Part shown: piece after piece, positions 6,794-16,124 of the stretch
How positions within the stretch are numbered: the stretch's first letter is position 1
How the letters are laid out: each line of letters begins with the position of its first letter
Origin: Rhizorhabdus sp049889055
Lineage (GTDB): Bacteria; Pseudomonadota; Alphaproteobacteria; Sphingomonadales; Sphingomonadaceae
NCBI RefSeq assembly: GCF_049889055.1
Contig: NZ_JBLTWO010000003.1
Coordinates: forward strand, 124,001 to 188,000
Reading direction: 5' to 3'
DNA length: 64,000 bases
Notes under the pieces: generated by a model
Told to the model about the DNA's origin: nothing
The model's database searches: none
What the model saw: the letters and a program-made list of their open reading frames with translations, nothing else
Translations under genes and position numbers: made by a program

Positions 6794-7990
6794 ATGGGTG
6801 TGCCGTCAGGCGTCGCAAGCGACAGGGTCGTCGATTTTGACATCTTCAACCCGCCGGGGGTCGAGAGCGACTATTTCGCCGCCTGGCAGAGGCTTGCGCG
6901 GCCCGAGGGTCCGGGCATGGTCTGGACCACGGCCAATGGCGGCCACTGGATCGCCACGCGTGGCGACATTGTGCGCAGTCTGTGGGCCGATAGTGAGCGT
7001 CTGTCGAGCGAGGTACTCGCGGTGACGCCCGGTCTGGGCGAGATGATGAAGTTCATCCCGCTGCAGCAGGATCCGCCCGAGCACGGACCCTTCCGCCTGT
7101 CGGTGATGAAGGGGCTGGCTTCGCGCTATGTCGTGGCGCTGGAGCCCAAGGTCGCGGAGGTCACGCGCGAGCTGATCGCCACGATCAAGCCGGCGGGGGC
7201 GTGCGAGTTCGTCGAGGAGTTCGCGGAGATCCTCCCGCTGCACATCTTCCTGACGCTGATCGACGTGCCCCTGACCGATCGCCCCCGCCTGCGCGCGCTG
7301 GGTGCGCAGCTCACGCGGCCCGATGGCTCGATGACGGTCGAGCAGTTGCGCGATGCGGCGGACGATTATCTGCGCCCTTTCATCGAAGCGCGCATGGCCA
7401 ATCCGGGCGAGGATCTGTTCAGCCGGATCTTCGTCGCGGGCGTCGACGGCCGTCCCTGGACTATGGACGAGGCGCGGCGCATGTGCCGCAACCTGCTGTT
7501 CGGCGGTCTCGATACCGTCGTGGCGATGATCGGGATGATTACGCTGCATCTCGCACGGCATCCGCAGGACCAGACCTATTTGCGGGCCCACCCCGAACTT
7601 CTGCCGCAGGCGGCCGACGAACTGATGCGCCGCTATCCGACCGTCTCGGTCAGCCGCAATGCGGTGGTCGACATGGAGATCGACGGTGTGCAGGTCCGGG
7701 CCGGAGACATCGTCTATCTTCCCAGTGTCCTCCATAATCTCGACCCATCGGCCTTCGAGGTGCCGGAGGAGGTGCGCTATGACCGCGCCCTCAATCCCAC
7801 GCGCCACACGACGCTGGGTGCAGGCGCGCATCGCTGCGTCGGCGCGGGTCTCGCGCGCATGGAGGTGATCGTCTTCCTGCGCGAATGGCTTGCCAACATG
7901 CCCGATATCCGGCTCGATCCCGACAAACCGGTCATGATGAAGGGTGGTAATGTCGGCGCCTGTACCGCGCTGCCGCTGATCTGGGACTGA
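6794..7990 (+). CDS. Cytochrome P450, CYP101-like
   Basis: A 398-residue soluble bacterial P450. Visible motifs are the I-helix oxygen-activation segment LLFGGLDTVVAM (the same GGLDTV as in camphor P450), the K-helix ELMRRYP, and the haem-binding loop TLGAGAHRCVGAGLAR with Cys about residue 348 as axial ligand. It should hydroxylate a small hydrophobic compound using electrons from a ferredoxin and reductase, neither of which is encoded nearby, so partners must be elsewhere. The start at ATG 6794 is supported by GAGAGGAAA upstream; an earlier ATG at 6746 lacks one. It stands alone between the repeat region and the convergent chemoreceptor. Confidence 0.85.
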   Translation: MGVPSGVASDRVVDFDIFNPPGVESDYFAAWQRLARPEGPGMVWTTANGGHWIATRGDIVRSLWADSERLSSEVLAVTPGLGEMMKFIPLQQDPPEHGPFRLSVMKGLASRYVVALEPKVAEVTRELIATIKPAGACEFVEEFAEILPLHIFLTLIDVPLTDRPRLRALGAQLTRPDGSMTVEQLRDAADDYLRPFIEARMANPGEDLFSRIFVAGVDGRPWTMDEARRMCRNLLFGGLDTVVAMIGMITLHLARHPQDQTYLRAHPELLPQAADELMRRYPTVSVSRNAVVDMEIDGVQVRAGDIVYLPSVLHNLDPSAFEVPEEVRYDRALNPTRHTTLGAGAHRCVGAGLARMEVIVFLREWLANMPDIRLDPDKPVMMKGGNVGACTALPLIWD

Positions 7991-8012
7991 CGCATCGGCG
8001 CGGGCCCGAAGC

Positions 8013-9380
8013 TCAGACGACGAAGCGCGTCGCGAACTCGTGTGCGGTCGTCTCGAGCCGGCCCAGTTCGTCGTCGACATGACGGAAGCCGCTGGCGAGC
8101 GCGTCGATCTCGCTGGCCACCGCTTCGGTCTCCGCCCGGATGGCGGAGATGGTCAGCGACATCGTATCCGCCGCGAGCGCGGTCTCGTCGACCGCGCCGG
8201 TGATGCTGGTTACGGTGGTGGCCTGTTCGTCCATCGCCTGCCGAATTCGCTCGGCACGCTGCTTGACCTCGCCGACAGTGGCCCGGATCGATCCATTGGC
8301 GTCGAGGGCCTGCCGTGTGGCCGACTGGATCGCCATGATCTTCTGGGCAATGTCGTCGGTGGCGCGCGCAGTCTGGCTGGCGAGGTTCTTCACCTCCTGC
8401 GCGACGACGGCAAAGCCACGCCCGGCGTCGCCGGCGCGGGCGGCCTCGATCGTTGCGTTCAGGGCCAGCAGATTGGTCTGCCCGGCAATGTCGCGAATCA
8501 AGCCGAGGATCGACTCGATTGCACGGGCGTGGGTCGACAGCGCTTCCGAGACGGCGACGGCATCGGTTGACTGATCGGCGGCCCGGGTCGCGACGCTGGC
8601 GGCCTGCTCGACCTCGTGGCGCGCATCCGCAATCGCCCGGATGAGCCCGGCGGCGGTGATCGCGGCTTCGCGCATCGCGCTGGCGGATTGTTCGGATGCT
8701 GCGGCCACCTCGGATGCCTTGCCGAGCATCCCGCGCGTCGTAGCTGCCGTTGTTCCGGTCTGCGCGCTCAGCGACCGCGAGCGAACCCGCGTGGTCGCCA
8801 CCATATCCCCGATATCGGTACGGAAGGCTTCGCTGGCGGCCTCGCGAGCCATCGACGCGCGCGTCTGGCGGATCGCATTGTCATAGGACAGGGTCAGTTC
8901 GAGTTCGACCCCGCCGAGCATGTTGATGCTGCGTTGAGCGAACAGGATAAAGGCGGGATCGTCCGAGAACCGCTCGGCGATCCGATCGACCGCCAGATGC
9001 GTTTCGCCATACATCTCCATCAGGAAAGTGGGGGCGGGCACCTCGAGCCGGTGGATGAACTTTGCCGTCTGGTTGAGGATCCGCATCCAGTCGAGATCGA
9101 TCGGCCGGGTATAGAGAAAGCGCCGTCGATCGATCAGATGGGCGACGTCGAAGGATAGATTTTCGTTGCCGGGTCGCTTGCGCAGCGACCGCAGCACCGG
9201 TTCCCAGTGATCGCGCGCTGCGTCGAGGATGATGTCCGATGCGCGATCCCACAGTGCGGCGAGCCGCTCCCGCAGCCGGCCCCCGGCATCATAGGTCTGG
9301 ATCCGTCGGAGGAAATCCTCGTCGGTCAGCGCCTTCGATCGTGCGTCCTTCGCGGGACGTGCAACGGCCGCCATGTCCAT
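8013..9380 (-). CDS. Soluble globin-coupled methyl-accepting chemotaxis protein
   Basis: A 455-residue receptor without membrane segments. Residues ~35-190 are all-helical and match globin-coupled sensors, with KFIHRLEVPAPTFLMEMYG placing a candidate haem-binding His at residue 110. Residues ~200-455 are a methyl-accepting signalling domain with the hairpin tip DIAGQTNLLALNATIEAARAG that contacts CheA/CheW. It probably senses oxygen or another diatomic gas in the cytoplasm (an aerotaxis receptor of HemAT type). No che genes are adjacent. It converges on the P450 gene with 22 bases between stops. The 91 bases between its start and hutU hold no recognised element. Confidence 0.85.
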   Translation of the reverse strand: MDMAAVARPAKDARSKALTDEDFLRRIQTYDAGGRLRERLAALWDRASDIILDAARDHWEPVLRSLRKRPGNENLSFDVAHLIDRRRFLYTRPIDLDWMRILNQTAKFIHRLEVPAPTFLMEMYGETHLAVDRIAERFSDDPAFILFAQRSINMLGGVELELTLSYDNAIRQTRASMAREAASEAFRTDIGDMVATTRVRSRSLSAQTGTTAATTRGMLGKASEVAAASEQSASAMREAAITAAGLIRAIADARHEVEQAASVATRAADQSTDAVAVSEALSTHARAIESILGLIRDIAGQTNLLALNATIEAARAGDAGRGFAVVAQEVKNLASQTARATDDIAQKIMAIQSATRQALDANGSIRATVGEVKQRAERIRQAMDEQATTVTSITGAVDETALAADTMSLTISAIRAETEAVASEIDALASGFRHVDDELGRLETTAHEFATRFVV

Positions 9381-9471
9381 GGCCTTCTCCTCTTGGACGC
9401 GGCAATGAACCCCTTCTGGTTAATGAAAGGTAAGCAGCACGGCCGCCTACCGCAAATAAGGCGCCGTTACC

Positions 9472-11151
9472 CTAGCGTAATGGTTCGCCGATGATGGCCG
9501 GCAAATCGAGCCCCTGCGCTCGTGCGCAGTCGAGCGCGATGTCATAGCCGGCATCGGCGTGGCGCATGACGCCGGTCGCGGGGTCGTTCCACAATACCCG
9601 CTCCAGCCGCCGCGCCGCCGCCTCGCTGCCGTCGGCGACGATGACCATCCCCGAATGCTGCGAATAGCCCATGCCCACGCCGCCGCCATGATGCAGCGAC
9701 ACCCAGGTCGCGCCTGAGGCGGTGTTGAGAAGGGCATTGAGCAGGGGCCAGTCGGAGACCGCGTCGCTGCCGTCGCGCATTGCTTCGGTCTCGCGGTTGG
9801 GGCTGGCGACCGAGCCGCTGTCGAGATGGTCGCGGCCGATCACGACGGGCGCCTTCAACTCGCCGCTCGCGACCATGGCATTGAAAGCGAGCCCAAGCCG
9901 GTGACGGTCGCCGAGGCCCACCCAGCAGATGCGGGCGGGAAGGCCCTGGAACTGGATGCGCTCGCGCGCCATGTCGAGCCAGCGATGCAGATGGGTGTCG
10001 TCGGGCAGAAGCTCCTTCACCTTGGCGTCGGTCTTCCAGATATCCTCGGGGTCGCCCGACAGCGCGACCCAGCGGAACGGGCCGACCCCGCGGCAGAAAA
10101 GCGGACGGATATAGGCAGGGACGAAGCCGGGAAAATCGAACGCATTTTCGACGCCCTCGTCCTTCGCCATCTGCCTGATGTTGTTGCCATAATCGGTGGT
10201 CGGCACACCGGCCGCCCGGAAGTCGAGCATTGCGCGGACATGCGCGGCCATCGACGCCCTGGCGGCCTTTGCAACGACTTCGGGCTCGCGCTCGCGCCGC
10301 TCGATCCACTCGGCAACCGTCCAGCCGGCGGGCAGATAGCCGTTGACCGGATCATGCGCCGAGGTCTGGTCGGTGAGCAGGTCGGGGCGGATGCCGCGCC
10401 GGTAGAGTTCGGGCAGGATTTCGGCAGCATTGCCGAGCAGGCCGACCGACAGCGGCGTGCGCGCGGCGCAACTCTCCTCGATGATCGCCATCGCGTCGTC
10501 GATCGTCTCGGCGGCGCGGTCGAGATAGCCGGTGCGCAGGCGCATCTCGATCCGGCTGGGCTGGCATTCGATCGCGAGGCAGGAGGCGCCGGCCATGACT
10601 GCCGCCAGTGGCTGCGCGCCGCCCATGCCGCCCAGGCCTGCGGTCAGCAGCCAGCGGCCAGACAGGTCGCCGCCATGATGCTGGCGTCCCATTTCGACGA
10701 AGGTCTCGTAGGTGCCCTGAACGATGCCCTGCGTGCCGATATAGATCCAGCTGCCGGCGGTCATCTGGCCGTACATCGCCAGACCCTTGCGATCGAGCTC
10801 GGCGAAATGCTCCCAGTTGGCCCATTTGGGCACGAGGTTGGAATTGGCGATCAGCACGCGCGGCGCGTCGGCGTGGGTGCGGAACACGCCGACCGGCTTG
10901 CCCGACTGGATCAGCAGCGTCTGGTCGTCCTCCAGCCGGCGCAGCGTCTCGACGATCCGGTCATAGCTTTCCCAGTCGCGCGCGGCGCGGCCGATCCCGC
11001 CATAGACGACCAGCTCCTCGGGCCGCTCGGCGACGTCAGGGTGAAGGTTGTTCATCAGCATCCGCAGTGGCGCCTCGGTCAGCCAGCTCTTGGCCGATAG
11101 CGTGGTGCCGGTGGCAGGGCGGATGGTGCGGCTGTTGTCGAGGCGGGTCAT
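9472..11151 (-). CDS. hutU: Urocanate hydratase
   Basis: A 559-residue protein of full family length that converts urocanate to 4-imidazolone-5-propionate with tightly bound NAD+, the second step of histidine degradation. Recognised blocks include VYGGIGRAARDWES, TAGSWIYIGTQGIVQGTYETF, GRWLLTAGLGGMGGAQPLA and, near the end, SLHHGGGVGMGYSQHSGMV. It is the last gene of the leftward arm hutI-hutH-hutG-hutU and starts 11 bases after hutG, so it should be co-transcribed and repressed by HutC. Confidence 0.97.
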   Translation of the reverse strand: MTRLDNSRTIRPATGTTLSAKSWLTEAPLRMLMNNLHPDVAERPEELVVYGGIGRAARDWESYDRIVETLRRLEDDQTLLIQSGKPVGVFRTHADAPRVLIANSNLVPKWANWEHFAELDRKGLAMYGQMTAGSWIYIGTQGIVQGTYETFVEMGRQHHGGDLSGRWLLTAGLGGMGGAQPLAAVMAGASCLAIECQPSRIEMRLRTGYLDRAAETIDDAMAIIEESCAARTPLSVGLLGNAAEILPELYRRGIRPDLLTDQTSAHDPVNGYLPAGWTVAEWIERREREPEVVAKAARASMAAHVRAMLDFRAAGVPTTDYGNNIRQMAKDEGVENAFDFPGFVPAYIRPLFCRGVGPFRWVALSGDPEDIWKTDAKVKELLPDDTHLHRWLDMARERIQFQGLPARICWVGLGDRHRLGLAFNAMVASGELKAPVVIGRDHLDSGSVASPNRETEAMRDGSDAVSDWPLLNALLNTASGATWVSLHHGGGVGMGYSQHSGMVIVADGSEAAARRLERVLWNDPATGVMRHADAGYDIALDCARAQGLDLPAIIGEPLR

Positions 11152-11162
11152 GGCTTGTCCGT

Positions 11163-11969
11163 TCAGCGGGTGCAGGCGAAGGCGAGGCAGGCGTCGAGCA
11201 CCTGGCGCAGCGTGGCGATGGTTTCGGGCCGCGGCGCGAAAGGGGCGGGCCAGCTGTCTGGCGTCGGTGTCGCGGGCTCGTCGAGATAGCCGCGCATCGC
11301 CAGCTCCATCTGGATCGCATGAACCCCGTCCTGCGGCTGTCCGTAGTGGCGCGTCGTCCAGCCGCCCCGGAAACGCCCGTCGACGACATGGCTCTCGCCG
11401 CTGCCGGCCACCACCGCTTCGACCGCCTCACGCAGCGCGGGGGCGCAGGTCGAGCCGCCGTTGGTGCCGATGTTGAACAGCGGCAGCTGGCCGTCGAACA
11501 GGCGGGGCATGTGGCTGAGGATCGAATGGGCGTCGTAGAGTACGACCTGGCCGTGGCGGGCACGCAGCCGCTCGATCTCCGCCGTCAACGCCTGATGATA
11601 GGGCTCGAAATAGCGGGTGCGGCGATCGGCGATCTCCTGCTCGTCGGGCGTCCGGTCGCGGTAGAGCGGTTCGCCAGCGAAGGTCGTCGTCGGACAGAGT
11701 TCGGTCGTGGTCATGCCCGGATAGAGCGAGGCGCCCGAGGGATCGCGGTTCACGTCGATCACGCTGCGCGAGATGCGGGTGCGGACGGTGGTCGCGCCGA
11801 GATCGGCGGCGAAGCCATAGACCCGGTCGATCCACCAGTCGGCATCCTTGCGGGCGAGCCAGAGCGACGCGAAGCGGTCTTCATAGTCGGCGGGAATGTC
11901 GGTGCCGCTATGGGGGAAGGCGACGATAAGCGGCGCCTCTCGCTGCTTGATCTCCAGCCAGTCGGTCAT
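11163..11969 (-). CDS. hutG: N-formylglutamate deformylase
   Basis: A 268-residue enzyme that hydrolyses N-formylglutamate to glutamate and formate, the last step of the five-step histidine route. Motifs seen are LIVAFPHSGTDIPADYE near the start, VIDVNRDPSG, and LYDAHSILSHMP, which supply the metal ligands of this amidohydrolase family. Its ATG overlaps the hutH stop by four bases, which indicates translational coupling. A second member of the family lies at 30156-30848, outside the locus. Confidence 0.93.
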   Translation of the reverse strand: MTDWLEIKQREAPLIVAFPHSGTDIPADYEDRFASLWLARKDADWWIDRVYGFAADLGATTVRTRISRSVIDVNRDPSGASLYPGMTTTELCPTTTFAGEPLYRDRTPDEQEIADRRTRYFEPYHQALTAEIERLRARHGQVVLYDAHSILSHMPRLFDGQLPLFNIGTNGGSTCAPALREAVEAVVAGSGESHVVDGRFRGGWTTRHYGQPQDGVHAIQMELAMRGYLDEPATPTPDSWPAPFAPRPETIATLRQVLDACLAFACTR

Positions 11970-13495
11970 GCAATCCCCGGCAGGTCGCAGGCCGCCGCGC
12001 GCACGACCGCGCCCGAGCGGATAAGGGCGTTGGCGGCCTCCATGTCGGGGTGAAAGTGGCGGTCTTCCTGCAGCATCGGCACCTGCGCCCGCAACAGGCG
12101 CCGCACCGCCTCCAGCACGTCACTCGACGCCAGCGGCTGGTGGAAGTCGCAGCCCTGCACGGCGGCGAGCAGCTCGATCCCGACGACCGCGCCCGCATTG
12201 GCCGCCATGTCGAGCAGCCGCCGCGCGCCATGGGCGGCCATCGAGACATGGTCTTCCTGATTGGCCGAGGTCGGCAGCGAGTCCACGCTCGCCGGTGTCG
12301 CACGCTGCTTGTTCTCGGACACGAGCGCCGCCGCCGTCACCTGCGGGATCATGAAGCCCGAATTGAGCCCCGGCTTGGGCGTCAGGAAAGCGGGCAGGCC
12401 CGACAGCGCGGGATCGACGAGCATCGCGATGCGGCGTTCGGTGATCGATCCGATCTCGCAGATGGCGAGCGCGATCATATCGGCGGCGAAGGCGACGGGT
12501 TCGGCATGGAAATTGCCGCCCGACAACGCCTCGTCGGTGTCGGAGAAGATCAGCGGATTGTCGGTGACGCCATTGGCCTCGATCTCAAGCGTGCCGGCGG
12601 CGTGGCGCAGCATGTCGAGCACCGCGCCCATCACCTGCGGCTGGCAGCGCAGGCAATAGGGGTCCTGCACCCGGGCGTCGCCTTCGAGATGGCTCGCGCG
12701 GATCGCCGATCCGGCCATCAGGTCGCGCAGCGTCGCGGCGACCTCGATCTGGCCCGGCTGGCGGCGCAGCTGGTGGATGCGGTCGTCGAACGGCGTGTCG
12801 GAGCCCTTCGCCGCCTCGGTCGCCAGCGCGCCGGTGACGAGCGCCGACTGGAACAGGGTCTCGGTCTCGAACAGCCCGGCCAGCGCATTGGCGGTGGAGA
12901 ATTGGGTGCCGTTGAGCAGCGCCAGCCCTTCTTTGGGCCCGAGCGTCAGCGGGTTGAGCCCGGCCTTCGCCAGCGCGCCGCCGGCGGTCAGCGTCTTGCC
13001 CGCGATCTGGATATGGCCGACCCCGATCATCGCCGCCGCCATATGCGCGAGCGGAGCGAGGTCGCCGCTGGCGCCGACCGAGCCCTGGGCGGGGATGACG
13101 GGGGTGAGCCCTGCGAACAGCATCGCTTCGAGCAGCCGGATCGTCTCGGGCCGGACGCCCGATGCGCCCTGCGCGAGGCTGGCGAGCTTGAGCGCCATCA
13201 TGAGCCGAACGACGGGCACCGGGGAGGGGGCGCCCGTACCGGCGGCATGGCTCAGCACGATATTGCGCTGAAGCGTGGCCAGATCCTCGTCACCGATCCT
13301 GACGCTGGCGAGCTTGCCGAAGCCCGTGTTCAACCCATAGACGGGTTCATGCCGCGCGATGATCCGCTCCACGGCAGCGGCGCTCGCCTCGATCGGCCCC
13401 ATCGATGCCGGATCGAGCGTCGGCACCGCGCCGCGATAGATGGCGCGCCAGTCGGCCAGCGTCACCGCGCCGGGCTTCAAGAAGATCGTGTTCAT
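11966..13495 (-). CDS. hutH: Histidine ammonia-lyase
   Basis: A 509-residue protein starting MNTIFLKPGAVTLADW. It deaminates histidine to urocanate. The catalytic MIO cofactor is made from the Ala-Ser-Gly triad, visible in GSVGASGDLAPLAHMA. NTGFGKLASV and NGTQFSTA are further family blocks. I placed the start at ATG 13495 because it overlaps the hutI stop by four bases (ATGA), although the frame is open for a further ~190 codons that only mirror hutI. It overlaps hutG by four bases at the other end. Confidence 0.97.
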   Translation of the reverse strand: MNTIFLKPGAVTLADWRAIYRGAVPTLDPASMGPIEASAAAVERIIARHEPVYGLNTGFGKLASVRIGDEDLATLQRNIVLSHAAGTGAPSPVPVVRLMMALKLASLAQGASGVRPETIRLLEAMLFAGLTPVIPAQGSVGASGDLAPLAHMAAAMIGVGHIQIAGKTLTAGGALAKAGLNPLTLGPKEGLALLNGTQFSTANALAGLFETETLFQSALVTGALATEAAKGSDTPFDDRIHQLRRQPGQIEVAATLRDLMAGSAIRASHLEGDARVQDPYCLRCQPQVMGAVLDMLRHAAGTLEIEANGVTDNPLIFSDTDEALSGGNFHAEPVAFAADMIALAICEIGSITERRIAMLVDPALSGLPAFLTPKPGLNSGFMIPQVTAAALVSENKQRATPASVDSLPTSANQEDHVSMAAHGARRLLDMAANAGAVVGIELLAAVQGCDFHQPLASSDVLEAVRRLLRAQVPMLQEDRHFHPDMEAANALIRSGAVVRAAACDLPGIA

Positions 13496-14730
13496 AAGCC
13501 CTTCCACACACGGCCGTGGAGGGGGGTGTCCCCCATCCGATAGACCAGTTCGGCCAGATGCTCGACATCCCAGATGGCGAGGTCGCATTGCTTGCCGGCC
13601 TCGAGCGTGCCGGCGCGGTCCTGCAGGCCGAGCGCGCGGGAGGCATTGCGCGTCACCGCGAGCAGGCATTCCTCGACCGTCAGCCGGAACAGCGTCGCCC
13701 CCATGTTCATCGCGAGCAGGATCGAGGTCAGCGGCGCGGTGCCGGGATTGCAGTCGGTCGCCAGCGCGATCGGCACGCCCGCCGCGCGCAGCGCCGCGAC
13801 CGGCGGCTTGCGCTCCTCGCGGGTGAAATAGAAGGCGCCGGGCAGCAGCGTGGCGACGGTGCCGGCACGGGCCATCGCCTCTACGCCGTCGTCGTCCAGA
13901 TATTCGAGATGGTCGGCCGACAGCGCGCCGGCCTCGGCCGCCAGCCGCGCGCCGTGGAGGTTCGACAGCTGCTCGGCGTGGAGCTTGACCGGCAGGCCCG
14001 TCTTGCGCGCCGCGTCGAACACGCGCTGCGTCTGGTCTGGCGTGAAGCCGATCCCCTCGCAAAAGGCATCGACTGCATCGGCCAGCCCGGCTTGGGCGGC
14101 GGCCGGGATCATCTGCGTGCAGACCAGATCGACATAGCCGTCGGGATCGTCGCGATATTCCGGGGGAAGCGCATGGGCGCCGAGCAGCGTGGTCCGCACG
14201 CCGATCGCCCGCGCGCTGCCGATCCGGCGCGCAGCGCGGAGCATGCGCAACTCGGTGTCGAGGTTCAGGCCATAGCCCGACTTGATCTCGATCGTCGTCA
14301 CGCCCTCGGCGATCAGCCGGTCGACGCGGGGCAGGGCGCCTTCGACCAGTTGGTCTTCATCGGCGGCCCGCGTCGCTGCCATGGTCGAGACGATGCCGCC
14401 GCCGGCCCGCGCGATTTCTTCGTAGGAGGCACCCTCCAGCCGCAGCTCGAACTCGTGGGCGCGGTTACCGGCGTGGACGATGTGGGTGTGGCAGTCGATC
14501 AGCCCAGGCGTGATCCAGCGGCCGCCGCAGTCGGTCGTCTCGACCGGGTCGAAGCGGGGCGCGTCGCTTGCGGGACCGGCATAGAGAATCTCGCCGTCGC
14601 GTGCGGCGACGACGCCGTCCTCGACGACGCCCAATCCTGCACCGGTCGGCCCTGCGCCGGCCATCGTCGCCAGCCGCGCCTGTTTCCAAAGACGGTCGCA
14701 CCGCATGTTTCGAGTCTCCGCCATCATCAT
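13492..14730 (-). CDS. hutI: Imidazolonepropionase
   Basis: A 412-residue amidohydrolase that opens imidazolone propionate to N-formimino-L-glutamate. The metal-binding HxH is in LIDCHTHIVHAGNR; EIKSGYGL, KLHAEQLSN, SADHLEYL and ATDCNPGTAP are the other conserved stations. The start is the first of three ATG codons (14730), placed seven bases after GGAAGG. It is the first gene of the leftward operon and shares the divergent control region at 14731-14777 with hutF. Confidence 0.95.
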   Translation of the reverse strand: MMMAETRNMRCDRLWKQARLATMAGAGPTGAGLGVVEDGVVAARDGEILYAGPASDAPRFDPVETTDCGGRWITPGLIDCHTHIVHAGNRAHEFELRLEGASYEEIARAGGGIVSTMAATRAADEDQLVEGALPRVDRLIAEGVTTIEIKSGYGLNLDTELRMLRAARRIGSARAIGVRTTLLGAHALPPEYRDDPDGYVDLVCTQMIPAAAQAGLADAVDAFCEGIGFTPDQTQRVFDAARKTGLPVKLHAEQLSNLHGARLAAEAGALSADHLEYLDDDGVEAMARAGTVATLLPGAFYFTREERKPPVAALRAAGVPIALATDCNPGTAPLTSILLAMNMGATLFRLTVEECLLAVTRNASRALGLQDRAGTLEAGKQCDLAIWDVEHLAELVYRMGDTPLHGRVWKGL

Positions 14731-14744
14731 TGCACCGCCTTCCA

Positions 14745-14762
14745 ATAATGTATAGACATTAT
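14745..14762. promoter_or_regulatory. HutC operator in the divergent hut promoter
   Basis: ATAATGTATAGACATTAT is a perfect inverted repeat (ATAATGT / ACATTAT around ATAG) containing TGTATAGACA, which agrees with the TGTA-N2-kACA core bound by HutC repressors. It lies in the 47-base gap between hutI and hutF, so one site can control both arms. In this system urocanate is the known inducer. Confidence 0.75.
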
Positions 14763-14777
14763 CGAAGGAGGCCGGAG

Positions 14778-16124
14778 ATGGCGGACAGGCACTTTCATTT
14801 CGGCCAGGCGCTGCTGCCGGGTGGTTGGGCCGACGACGTGCGCATCGCCGTCAACGACACCGGCTGGATCGAGCAGGTCCGGCCGGGCCAGCGCGCCGAG
14901 GCCGGCGACGAGCGGGCGGCGGTGGCGCTGCCGGGACTGCCCAATCTCCACAGCCACGCCTTCCAGCGCGGCATGGCGGGGCTCGCCGAGGTGGCAGGGC
15001 ATGGCCCCGACAGCTTCTGGACCTGGCGCGAGCTGATGTACCGCTTCGTCGGGCGGATGACGCCCGACCAGCTGCTCGCGATCGCCGCCATGGCCTATGT
15101 CGAGATGCTGGAGACAGGCTTCACCCGCGCCGGCGAGTTCCACTATCTTCACCATGACCGGGATGGCGCCGCCTATGCCGACCCGGCGACGATGAGCCGC
15201 GCGATCGTCGAGGCGGCGCGCGAAAGCGGCATCGCGCTGTCCCATCTTCCGGTCTTCTATGCCCAAGGCGGGTTCGGCGGCCAGCCGCCCGGCGAGGCGC
15301 AGCGGCGCTTTCTCCACGATGTCGACGGTTTCGCCCGGCTGGTCGAGGCGCTGGGGCCGGTCGTGGCGGCGCTGCCCGATGCCGTGCTGGGCGTGGCGCC
15401 GCACAGCCTGCGCGCGACGACGGGCGAGCAGCTGCGCGCGGTCGCGGCGCTGAGCCCCGGCCCGGTCCATATCCACATCGCCGAACAGGAGAAGGAGGTC
15501 GCTGACTGCCTCGCCTGGAGCGGCGCGCGCCCGGTCGACTGGCTGCTCGACCATGCGCCCGTCGGCCCCGACTGGTGCCTGGTCCATGCGACGCACGTCA
15601 CGCCGGACGAGGCGCGGCGGATGTGCGAGGCGGACGTGGTCGCGGGGCTGTGTCCGATCACCGAGGCCAATCTGGGCGACGGTATATTTCCGGCCGAGCA
15701 TTTCGGCGGCGCCATCGGCATCGGTTCGGACTCGAACGTCCTGATCGACGCGACCGAGGAATTGCGGCTGCTCGAATATGGCCAGCGGCTGGCGCGGCGG
15801 CGGCGGAACCTGTTCGCCGCGCCAGGCGGATCGACCGGCGGCGCGCTCTATCGCGCGGCGCTGGCCGGGGGAGGGCAGGCGCTGGGCGCTGCCAGCGCGA
15901 TCGCCGAGGGCCCGGCCGATTTCGTCACGCTCGACATGGACCATGTCTCGCTGGCGGGCCGGCGCGGCGATGCGATCCTCGACGGGCTGATCTTCGCCGC
16001 CGGATCGCGCGCGATCGACGGGCTCTGGCGGCGCGGGCGGCAGGTCGTTAGGGGCGGTCGCCATGTTGCGCGCGACCGCATTGCCGCCCGCTACCGCCGC
16101 ACGCTGGAGGACCTGCTCGCATGA
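14778..16124 (+). CDS. hutF: Formimidoylglutamate deiminase
   Basis: A 448-residue amidohydrolase that deiminates N-formimino-L-glutamate to N-formyl-L-glutamate and ammonia, feeding HutG. The metal site is seen in LPGLPNLHSHAFQRGM, and later stations are HIHIAEQEKEV, CLVHATHVT and IGSDSNVLID. Its presence with HutG shows that this organism uses the five-step formylglutamate route instead of a HutG-type formiminoglutamase. ATG 14778 follows GGAGGCCGGAG. It overlaps hutC by four bases. Confidence 0.93.
   Translation: MADRHFHFGQALLPGGWADDVRIAVNDTGWIEQVRPGQRAEAGDERAAVALPGLPNLHSHAFQRGMAGLAEVAGHGPDSFWTWRELMYRFVGRMTPDQLLAIAAMAYVEMLETGFTRAGEFHYLHHDRDGAAYADPATMSRAIVEAARESGIALSHLPVFYAQGGFGGQPPGEAQRRFLHDVDGFARLVEALGPVVAALPDAVLGVAPHSLRATTGEQLRAVAALSPGPVHIHIAEQEKEVADCLAWSGARPVDWLLDHAPVGPDWCLVHATHVTPDEARRMCEADVVAGLCPITEANLGDGIFPAEHFGGAIGIGSDSNVLIDATEELRLLEYGQRLARRRRNLFAAPGGSTGGALYRAALAGGGQALGAASAIAEGPADFVTLDMDHVSLAGRRGDAILDGLIFAAGSRAIDGLWRRGRQVVRGGRHVARDRIAARYRRTLEDLLA

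Noticed and set aside
7498..7530. P450 seemingly lacking the usual GGxDTT threonine pair
   Set aside because: GGLDTV is also the sequence of camphor P450 (CYP101), whose Thr is present, so it is not a defect.
6806..8080. 424-codon minus-strand frame across the P450
   Set aside because: Opposite strand of a complete P450; composition is His/Arg/Asp repeats typical of mirror frames.
13496..14062. Upstream extension of the hutH frame
   Set aside because: It is the wrong frame of hutI; hutH has a coupled ATG at 13495 and normal family length from there.
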